Source of the DNA: Ceratothoa steindachneri
Lineage: Eukaryota; Arthropoda; Malacostraca; Isopoda; Cymothoidae
Reading direction: 5' to 3'
Length of the DNA stretch: 64,000 nucleotides
Assembly: GCA_963969495.1 (NCBI GenBank)
Contig: OZ018321.1
Location: 194,543,796-194,607,795, forward strand
The notes under the pieces are model-generated. The model had not been told where the DNA came from. It was given only the letters and a program-made list of their open reading frames with translations, and ran no database searches. Position numbers and translations under genes: made by a program. The first letter of the stretch is position 1, and each line of letters opens with the position of its first letter. Of this stretch, positions 56,400 to 64,000 are shown piece by piece.

Positions 56400-57095
56400 T
56401 CAATTGCACGTGTAGATAGTGGCATGTTCCCCTCTCGCGTCGGGTTTCCCGCTCTTAAATTTACCTCTGTTGTTGAATCTATGGTCTTGCTGGATTTTCA
56501 TATCTCTTTTGTCTTCTTCGCTTAGCATGTTGTTTAACTTATCCCACACTTTACATGGCCTGTTGAGCAGGAATACATTTGTGGCCGGGAGATCAATTTC
56601 TCTGCTCACTTCTCCTCGTGTCAGTGGTGATGTATATTGCGTGGTTCTGAACTCTGGAGTTTTACTGCGTTAAGCTCGTGGAGTCTATTTAGAAGGACTG
56701 CCGGGTAGAGCAGCGTGTCCCTGTAGGGACTGTTGTAGATCTTAATCTTATTTTCTTTTTTCAGGGCTCTAAGCTGGAATAGTTTGGTGAGACTCGCCTT
56801 CACCAGGTTGGATCGCTCCATTGTGTGCTTCCTGTAACTGTCGAGTGATCTTTAGTCCGAGCATTCTCCCTTCATTTTGATAGCGATGCCCATTTCCTTC
56901 TACTTGGACGCTGGAAGTCTTGCGTCTTCCTATGGATATGATAGAAAAATTATCCGCGATTGTGCGGATCTCCCACTTGCGCTCATAAGTGACAATATTA
57001 TCGATCTCTGCTGCTGTGACCCTCACCATGTTCTGGGCGTGCCTGTATACGCTGTTCGTTACTATGGTGATATCGTTCGCAAATTGATAACAATA
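56400..57095 (-). pseudogene. LINE E ORF2, RT end and C-terminus
   Basis: Immediately left of the mariner the protein resumes at the catalytic box: YQFANDITIV (ADD changed to AND), then NMVRVTAAEIDNIVTYERKW, GRMLGLKI, a C-terminal AVLLNRLHELN segment and SREIDLPATNVFLLNRPCKVWDKLNN, ending at a stop near 56400. The first half of this RT lies at 58040-58330, beyond the mariner. Confidence 0.8.
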
Positions 57096-58030
57096 TGCAA
57101 TTTAATCAATAATATGTTCTCCGTTGTTATTTACGACTTCTTCCCAACGTTCAACTAGTTTTTAGATGCCTCTGCAATAAAAATCTCTGATTTTGACTCG
57201 AAGAATTCGTCTAACCAGGTTCTTAATTCCACATCAGTATTGAACGAAACGCCGCGTAAATTGTTGGAGAGCGATCGGAACAGATGGAAATCCGATGGAG
57301 TCAAGTCTGGCGAATACAGAGGATGCGGCAGGATTTCCCAATTAAGCGTTTGGATGGCGTCTTTTGTCATATTGGCAATGTGAGGACGAGCATTGGTGTG
57401 TTGCAAAAGGACTCCATAACGTCGATGAGGTCGCTTTTCACGAATAGCTTCGACGAGTCGATACATTTGCTGAACGTAGAGTTCTGCATTGATAATCTCG
57501 TTGTTCGCAAGGAGTTCATAAGGAATTATGCCTTCACAATCCCACCACACACACAGCATCGTCTTTCGTGGATGAAGTACTTGCTTTAATTGCGGAAGTG
57601 GTTTTTTTATTGGGGCTAAGCCATTGTTTTCGATGGTTTATGTTGACATAAATACACCACTTTTCGTCGCCAGTGATGATGCGGTGAAGAAATCTGTCCT
57701 TGTATCCACGAGTAGCCTTGTGGCGAGCAAAAAAACCGGCAGCAATCGTGAAGCGTTGAAGTTTGTTGCTTTCGCTCAAAGCGTGCGGAACCCATGCACC
57801 GAGTTTTTTAACTTTCCCCATCGAATGAAGGTAATTCACTACAGTTTTATGATCATACGCCAATTGTTAGCTAATTCAGGACGTAGCCTTATCAAAAGCC
57901 TAATAGTTTACGCTGTTAAAAGACGTAGCCTAACCTTTGCAAATTTTGCTCTCATTATTTATTATTGTTTCATAATATGTGCACAAATCACGTCAACAAA
58001 ACCCAAATCAACACAAGATTAAAAAAAATG
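57095..58030 (-). mobile_element. mariner inserted in LINE E reverse transcriptase
   Basis: Mariner-type transposase sequence fills the gap between two halves of one RT. The element is shorter than 1.3 kb: most of the N-terminal HTH region and clear TIRs are not seen, so one or both ends are lost. The insertion is younger than the LINE it splits. Confidence 0.75.
57155..57863 (-). pseudogene. mariner transposase, catalytic part, two frames
   Basis: Sense order: DHKTVVNYLHSMGKVKKLGAW, then the first catalytic region ITGDEKWCIYVN (Asp kept, about 57665), a frame break near 57545, CVWWDCEGIIPYELL, the second catalytic region LLQHTNARPHIA (about 57395) and the third YSPDLTPSDFHLF (about 57320), ending RTWLDEFF. 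The family has HDNARPH, so the second catalytic Asp is Thr here. One frameshift separates the halves. The copy is inactive. Confidence 0.88.
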
Positions 58031-58039
58031 CAAGAACTT

Positions 58040-59735
58040 ATTCCTCAACCCAATATTTCGCCTTTGCGATTGTCTCCACTAGGAGGGTATTAAGGATCTT
58101 TCCTCTAGATATCTCATTAGCCTGTTATTTATTGCCAACGTCTCCAGCAGCGTTATTGGTCTAAAGTTGCCCGGTCTCTCAGGAGGTTTGCTGAGCTTCG
58201 GCAGAAATATAATTTTCCTTCTCACATTAAGTCCGGGAAATAGCCCGCATTGATAGTGGCGTTGAATAGAAGGACTATTTTATTAAGGAAGGAGTTTAGC
58301 GCATGGGCCAAATTCTCCAGGCGCCTTCTTCTTGGTGTTAAGGAGAGTACTTTTGAGCTCTTGGAGGATCCCTAGTTCAATTTCTTGTTCCTCTAGTATC
58401 GTTGGGGATTCACAATTGTTGGGGACGATCTCGAGGCGATGTTGTTCCAATTCCTCGAAGATCTTTAACTCATGTTACCTGTCGAAGTCCTCATTTTCTT
58501 CCGGAGAGATGTCGAACACTCCCTCCAGTGATCACGGAATGCAGCTTCGAGCGCTCGGGGTTCCTTCGCTTCTATCCCGTTGTGTCGTATTTCAAACCTG
58601 GTCTTTGGATGCCTCTTGTTTCTTGTGATATTAATCTTATTTAAGAATTTGGCTGGGTTCAACTCGGGATCGATAGCCTGCATAAATTGGTCCCATCTAG
58701 CGTTCTCTCTACTGCCGTGGCAGTAACTAGGCCTTCCTTTATCCATTGTAGTCGGGCCCTATCACCCCTTTAGAGCCAAACCTGCTCGATGGCTTCATTC
58801 AATTCGAAGTATTGATGGTCAAAGTCTGTGATTTGAGCCGTCCTGAGTTGATGCGGATGGGTTCTGGAGGTTGCTATGGGGACATTCCTCTTATCCGCCT
58901 TAATCCTCGAGAGTTGCTCCAGAAAGTTCCTCCTGTTGGTGGCTGGCTAGTTCTTCCGCATAAGCGTCCCAATAACCACTCCTGTATTGTTTTCTAGGAA
59001 GGGCAGCCTATATGGATTGGGTTCAGTGATAGGGTCAGAACGACTATTTCGTAATCGCTGGTCGATGAGGGCCCTTTCTTTACGAGATAATTGACTGTCC
59101 ATCTGGAGTCGCAAGTAGTATATCGGGCTTGGTGGCTCTATTCGGTCCAAAGTAAGTTGGAAATTCTGTCATGATCCGATCGACTATCCTTCTTTCAACC
59201 AATGTATCAAGGTTTTTAAATTTAGTGTATCAAGGTTTTTAAATTTAATGTATCAAGGTTTTCAAATTTAAACGCCCGCTCTGATGCAGGCGTTTAAATT
59301 TCCATGGAATATCGTTTGATCTTTTCGCTCGAAAACATCCATGAAATTGTGGAAGGGCAAGAAGTTCCTCCTTGGGGGTTGGTACTGTGTCATTACGATC
59401 AGGTTCCCCGTGGAGGTACTTATGCTATTCGCAAGGTAAGCTTCGTCCAAATCTTTGGGTTTGCTGAATCTGATGTCATTTCTTAACGTGATTGCGACGC
59501 CGTCGAAGTTCATGTTTTTTTGCGATGACAGTGTAGTGGAATTGCTTAATTTTATTCGATTCGAGGTCTATATTAATTTCGTTCAGCAATATTATCTCTG
59601 GTTCATCTTTTAAGTATGCATTGCATAGATAATGCCTCTTCTCGTTCCAGCCCGCAACATTGTGGCTGACTATCTTTAATCTTCTGAGTTGGGCCATTAT
59701 TTGGGTGTTTTTTCCTTCTTGACTCAATCTCCTTT
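58040..59735 (-). pseudogene. LINE E ORF2, endonuclease to start of RT
   Basis: The endonuclease begins RLKIVSHNVAGWNEKRHYLC and LLNEIN (about 59690-59570), followed in another frame by GVAITLRNDIRF, TQYQPPRRNFLPFHNFMDVF and a GDLNA remnant HGNLNA (about 59300). A linker and pre-RT region include FRDHWREC (about 58530), then RT start sequence NAGYFPDL (about 58240) and a RPITLLE remnant (about 58150). A 23-bp tandem triplet (59200-59270) interrupts the end of the endonuclease. Multiple stops and shifts are present. Confidence 0.8.
59200..59272. repeat. 23-bp tandem triplet
   Basis: Three copies of tgtatcaaggtttttaaatt with a short ta(g/a) end, within the endonuclease remnant of LINE E. Confidence 0.85.
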
Positions 59736-59833
59736 CAGCCTTGTTGGTTTCCCGTTCGATGGGTGACTTTGCTCTCTGCTACGCTTTTTCTTGAACTCTT
59801 CTCTTGTAACTATGTGAGACAGGTCTTGGGAAA

Positions 59834-60662
59834 TTACCAGATTGCCACCTGTAATGATTTATAGACCTCACGATCAGTGTATGGGCCCTCGAATTCATAT
59901 TTAACGAAACCTCTCTTTATCCCCTGAATTAACTCATTATTGATTTCGGGGAAGGGTATATCCTTCAAAGCGAAAAACCTTAAGTTACACTCCTGGTGTC
60001 CGGCTCCTCTCTCCTCAGGTGCCTCGGTGGTGGGTACCTCGCTCGTGTCATCGTAGGTTTCACCTTGGACAGTTGAGGCAGCCTCTTCGCGGTTGCTGTC
60101 TACTGGGGTAGTCTTAGTCTCCATAACTTCTTCGGTGCACTGGTCTCTATTTTTCTTGAGCCTCGGGGCTTTTGGTTCCGCTGGACTGGTAAGCTGTGTC
60201 TCAGTCTGGCTCATGTGTTTTTGCTGTGTATGTGCCTGATCGGTTAACGTGGGTCTGTATCGTATATTTAATATATCCGCCCATGGAGGGTTCTCTGGGA
60301 ACCACATTTGTTTGAGTTGAGCCCGTTGTTATTCAACATTAGGTTCAGTTCCTTGGAGTACGATCCTGGATTAGCTACGATTAACACGTGTGCATGCAGG
60401 ATGCATGCCAGTATATTCAGCGATTCACACTGCTTTATCTCAATTATATTTTTTGCTGGTTGTATTTGTTGCGATGTTTTTAATTATTTCGCATTTTCTT
60501 GGGCAAGCCATCGCCATGGTGCTGCAACTTCCATTGCAATTAAAACATTTCTTGATTTGAGAGTCACATTCGCGCCACGTATGAGTTTTGCTACTGCACT
60601 CTGAGCACCACTTGATTTCTTTAAAGGGGCATTCATGGGCTACGTGTTTTTCTAAGGCGAAA
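59834..60662 (-). pseudogene. LINE E ORF1, C-terminal half (zinc knuckles)
   Basis: The sense order begins at the junction with GFALEKHVAHECPFKEIKWC, then CSECSSKTHTWRECDSQIKKC and CFNCNGSCSTMAMACPRKC (about 60640-60480). A frame change follows, and the C-terminal domain (MWFPENPPWADILN, 60307 onward) carries a long acidic/Thr-rich linker and ends RGFVKYEFEGPY...VAIW near 59834. The pattern matches ORF1 of copy F. The frame upstream of GFALE is Penelope-derived (LKDTDKTKSNE), marking an insertion or fusion. Confidence 0.8.
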
Positions 60663-60899
60663 CCCTCATTACTTTTCGTTTTATCCGTATCTTTTAAATG
60701 CATATTTAAAAATTATTGGAGTTGTTTTTCAGTCATGCTGTTCGAGAAACCGTTGTTCACGAGTGTTTATTTTGCGCGTGAGATCTCTTGATGGAAAAGT
60801 TCCCACATAGAGCAGCATTTGTATGCTTGACGGATGTATGAGCAGATTACACTTATTTTGTACCTTTCAGGGCATTCACTATCCGCATTGAGGCATCTT

Positions 60900-61463
60900 C
60901 TAATGTCCGTACTTTTTTTCATACTTTTGTATATAGTTTTGTACTTCATCGTCAAAAAAAGGGAGTTTATTGCCCGTGCTCAATTCATAAGTGAATTTTA
61001 ACACGAAGTTCTCCTCAAATTGCTGTTTGATGTTTTTCAGATGTTCTTCGTTTTGGACGTTGATGTAAATGTCCCTTGGGCAGATGAACTCGTAAACTAT
61101 GTTGGATGACTTTAGATTCAAGGAGTTTTGGCAGCTGTTGTTTTTCATAAGAAGATTGTTGGCCTTTGTCGTTTTATAGTATATAATAAGTTGAATTTTG
61201 TCCATTTGATTCTTAACCTTGATGTTACGGTTAACAATCTCCTTGATGTTTTTTTCATCTATTTTATAGGCCGTGGACAAGTGATCTTTGTAATAAAGTA
61301 TGATGTTGTTTGCTGCTTCCTGATTACTTTTCGTTTCATCCGTATCTTTGAATTGCATATTTAAAAATGATTGTAGTTGTTTTTCAATCATGCTGTTCGA
61401 GAAACCGTTGTTCACGAGTGGGTTTTTTTTACGCGTGGGTTCTCTTGATCGAAAAGTTCCCAC
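60900..61463 (-). pseudogene. Penelope RT C-terminus/linker fused to second RT piece
   Basis: A 187-codon open frame. The first 130 residues are the post-RT linker (NNGFSNSMIEKQLQSFLNMQ, ending NIVYEFICPR). At DIYINVQNEEHLKNIKQQFE it switches to sequence from the catalytic YVDDIYINVQN region of another copy, continuing LSTGNKLPFF. In intact elements VYEFICP leads to the GIY-YIG nuclease. The fusion is in frame, probably by chance. Confidence 0.8.
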
Positions 61464-62900
61464 GTAGAGCAGTATTTGTCAGCTCGGCGTATGTATGAGC
61501 AGATTACACTTATTTTGTACCTTTCAGAGCATTCACTATCCGCATTGAGGCATCTTGCCATGTCCATACTTTTTCTATATACCTTTGTGATATAGCTACC
61601 ATTGATGTTTTGTACCTCAACGTCCAGAAAAGGGAGTTTATTGCCTGTGCTCAATTTATAAGTGAATTTTAACACGAAGTTCTCCTCAAATTGCTGTTTG
61701 ATGTTTTTCAGATGTTCTTCGTTTTGGACATTGATGTAGATGTCGTCTACGTATCGGCAATATGTGTGTGGCTTATTTTCACTGTCATCAAATAATCTCT
61801 CTTTAAGTTGACCCATATAGTAGTTGGCGAAGGTCGGCCCCAAGGGTGACCCCATAGTCACTCTAAGATTTGGGTTAAGATTTGGATGAGACATTTTAGG
61901 ATGGTGGTACACATTTTGTATAATGATGTCGATGGTCTGAGCGATAGGCACATGCGTAAACAGGCTTTCCACATCAAGGGATGCTATTAGTCCTGCCAGT
62001 CTTGTAGAGTGCAGTATATCAATAAATTCCTCCGTAGAGCTTATGTTATACTTCGAAGGGATGTACGGGTTTATTTGGGGTTTTAGCTAAACGGTACGTT
62101 TGTGTCGTAACTTGAGAGATGATAGGCCTCAATGGGTTGTTCGACTTATGAATTTTTACATTGCCATACAAATATCCTGGTGTGTAATCGCCGATGATCT
62201 TTTGGAAGTGAAGTCCTCCAATGAGTGCATTAGCTTTAGTTATTTGTCCATTTATTTTCTTTTTTAAGTCTTCTGTTGGATCTTTTTTATACGTTTAAAT
62301 TTAGTGGTGTCGCTTAGGATGGTATTCAGTTTGTTGTTATATTCTTCTTTGTTTAGAATGAAGTATATGTCCGATTTGTCAGCTTTTATTATGACTATTT
62401 CTTTGTGTTTTTTAGAGAGCTGATGGCCTTGCGTATCTTGGGTATTATAAGTTTGCTGCAATTAAAGCACCTTCACTTGGTGGCTTCTGCGCGTAGTTGT
62501 TTTTTTAGGTTGGAGTTAATTCCAATGATGGCTTGATTTTGTAATAGTTCAACTTTTTTTTAAATTGGATCAAATTTGGCTTGTAGGTGGCAGTTCAAAC
62601 CGAGGTTAAGAGCTTCTGTTTCACTAGTAGAGAGCGTATGCCAGGAGAGATTGATGAATAATGTTGGTGATTCTGGCAATGTTATACGTCCCTTATACAG
62701 TTTATTAAGCTTTTTTAGTCTAAATGCTTTTTTCAGAGTTTTCCGTTTGTAAAGCGCTATTGGAGAGAGCTTTTTTTGATAGAGTCTCGTGTTGCATGTG
62801 GAATTTCGAACTCTTCAAGATGTGATAACGTTTCCTCAACATCACGTTCAAGTTCGGGGCTTGTTTTATTTAATAGTTTTATTTGCCTCTCTATAAGTTA
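61412..62900 (-). pseudogene. Penelope-like reverse transcriptase, broken
   Basis: Sense order: KEIVIIKADKSDIYFILNKEEYNNKLN (62400-62330), GDYTPGYLYGN and KIHKSNNPLRPIIS (about 62190-62120), a frame with SLDVESLFTHVPI (62000-61940), MGSPLGPTFANYYMGQL (about 61850), the catalytic YCRYVDDIYINVQN (about 61755) and KLPFLDVEVQNINGSYITKV (about 61630). The set is characteristic of Penelope RT. Frameshifts near 62270 and 62080 and further stops upstream break it. The active-site YVDD is retained. Confidence 0.88.
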
Positions 62901-63639
62901 TAGGTTCATTTTTCGCTGCTAGGTCATGGGTTTTAATATTAGTGTAGATGGGTACCAGTCTTTCTTGAATGCTAATTTTGTTGAAAACCCTGGTATATTT
63001 CGCCTTGGTCAATTTCCTTTGGCATCTTTCTACTCTTCTAACTTCTTTAGCCCATCTTGTAGATGGTAGATCACTTTTCCTATATTCATCTCTCTTTTTA
63101 ATGAATGGGTTTGGTAAAAACCAAACTAAATTGCTGAGCTTTCGATCTTATTCGATCATTTTCGGAACGTCTTTATTTATTCTTTCCTCCTTTACCGATG
63201 AAAGTTCAAGTTCAAGTTGATCAAAGTGATAAAATCTGTGGTAGGTTTTCATAGGTGTGAAATTGTTTACTAGTTTGCCTTGGTGTTGAGGGAATACCTA
63301 GCATACTTTCTTCTTCTTGTTTTAGTTAAATTATAATTTGGGCACTCCACCTCTTTTTTAAAGTTTATTGCCTTTCGTTTATTGTTTTTCTATCACTTGT
63401 TTCGATTTTGGTATCATTGTTAGGTGTAGATGGTTCTTATATTTTCACTTTCACAGTTTCTTCCGCTGGGGAATAGAGATGTCCTTTCTACTGAGCGTTA
63501 TCTGTATTTCGTTATTTCTAGATTGTTGTTGATTGTTGTGAGTATTTCTTGTTCAACTTTGTCCCATGTCTTTCTCCCTATCCTCTGGATCTCCATATTG
63601 ATTGGTTTAAGTCCGGTTCTATCATGTAGAACCAATTGT

Positions 63640-63962
63640 CGCCACGCCATGTCCCTCGGGCCCTTGGTCATCACATGCAACTCTTTTGAATATTCCTCGT
63701 TCATTCCTCTGCTCAATGGGGGACTGCTCCTTCTCAATCTGCGCCCCTAAGTTGTGGAATGCTCTTCCAGCTGGAATCAAGTCTTTTCCCTCTCTTACCA
63801 CATTTAAGCGTCTCCTGAAAACGCATCTTTTCAGTATTACCTTCTCCCCCCTCTTGAATTTCCATTGAATTTTCATTCTCATCTCAGCACAACGTGCGCT
63901 CTGGGAAGGCCTCAGGCCTTGAAGAGCGCATTACAAAAGACTTATTATTATTATTATTATTA
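63640..63962 (+). mobile_element. 3' end of a LINE with (ATT)n tail
   Basis: The plus strand encodes SICAPKLWNALPAGIKSFPS, then LTTFKRLLKTHLFS. This is the C-terminal signature of ORF2 in several LINE groups (CR1/L2/Rex-like). A short 3'UTR with a ggcctcaggcc hairpin and gaagagcgcatta ends in (ATT)n at about 63943-63962. The 5' part is broken or absent, a 5'-truncated insertion. Confidence 0.75.
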
Positions 63963-64000
63963 TCTGCGTGATCACGGCCGGGTACACCAGGACGGAGCGT
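63963..64000. other. window edge, nothing recognised
   Basis: 38 bp beyond the (ATT)n tail; too short to interpret. Confidence 0.5.

Larger units (their letters stand above)
56400..60662 (-). mobile_element. LINE copy E, interrupted by a mariner
   Basis: In sense order: ORF1 C-terminal half (60662-59834), ORF2 endonuclease (about 59690-59260), pre-RT (about 58750-58460), RT start (about 58330-58040), a mariner insertion (about 58030-57095), then the rest of RT and the C-terminus (57095-56400). The N-terminal part of ORF1 is replaced by Penelope-like sequence at 60663. It is heavily mutated. Confidence 0.85.
60663..63600 (-). mobile_element. Penelope-like element with duplicated, chimeric 3' portion
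   Basis: A Penelope-type retroelement read on the minus strand: N-terminal region (about 63500-62500), RT (about 62450-61480), and linker (61460-61080) up to VYEFICP, where a GIY-YIG endonuclease would normally follow. The endonuclease is missing; instead the sequence jumps into a second copy of the RT end (61076-60663, matching 61740-61327). It is decayed, with many stops. Confidence 0.85.

Overview
The window is repeat-dominated DNA from an animal genome, most likely an arthropod and perhaps a crustacean. The evidence is long uninterrupted (TA)n tracts, degenerate TTAGG/GGTTAG runs, mariner and hAT DNA transposons, a Penelope-like element, LINEs with Gag-like CCHC ORF1 proteins, and no prokaryotic gene organisation. 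No host gene could be named with confidence. Nearly everything recognisable is a mobile element, a relic of one, or a tandem repeat.

Layout. (1) 1-17995 is an array of a ~78-bp satellite. It carries two minus-strand LINE copies of one family (A at 1-2792; B at 3681-10654 with an extra 5' piece C at 10655-11627) and two internally deleted Tc1/mariner-type elements (11855-12777 and 13022-13449). B has an uninterrupted ORF2 (endonuclease, reverse transcriptase, RNase H) and a long ORF1. The B+C composite has one perfect 13-bp target-site duplication (TSD), so it appears to be a single insertion. (2) 18000-24440 holds a 795-bp long-TIR element with a perfect 8-bp TSD, a TATA+initiator pair before a small ORF, a 31-bp minisatellite, and two (TA)n-flanked foldback elements. 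(3) ~24440-30000 is a heavily decayed plus-strand relative of LINE A/B. (4) 30150-38300 holds a small RT fragment, TTAGG-like DNA, a 68-bp tandem array invaded by a third foldback element, a broken gene of a multicopy family of unknown function, and a 50-bp minisatellite of about 2.2 kb. (5) 38865-41830 and 46458-51368 are two different hAT elements, each with a perfect 8-bp TSD. The second has a transposase spread over about ten exons. (6) 42950-46240 contains two tandem, broken LINE fragments. (7) 53480-63962 is a nest of elements: LINE copies F and E (minus), a mariner inside the RT of E, a Penelope-like element with a chimeric duplicated RT segment abutting ORF1 of E, and the 3' end of another LINE with an (ATT)n tail.

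How the parts relate. The satellite and the 68-bp array act as internal empty-site references: the flanks of several insertions rejoin into an uninterrupted repeat unit, which proves mobility without outside data. LINE B is the only element whose proteins look intact. The other elements carry frameshifts, stops or lost catalytic residues. Intergenic DNA is AT-rich, whereas LINE A/B and the hAT exons at 47-51 kb are GC-rich.
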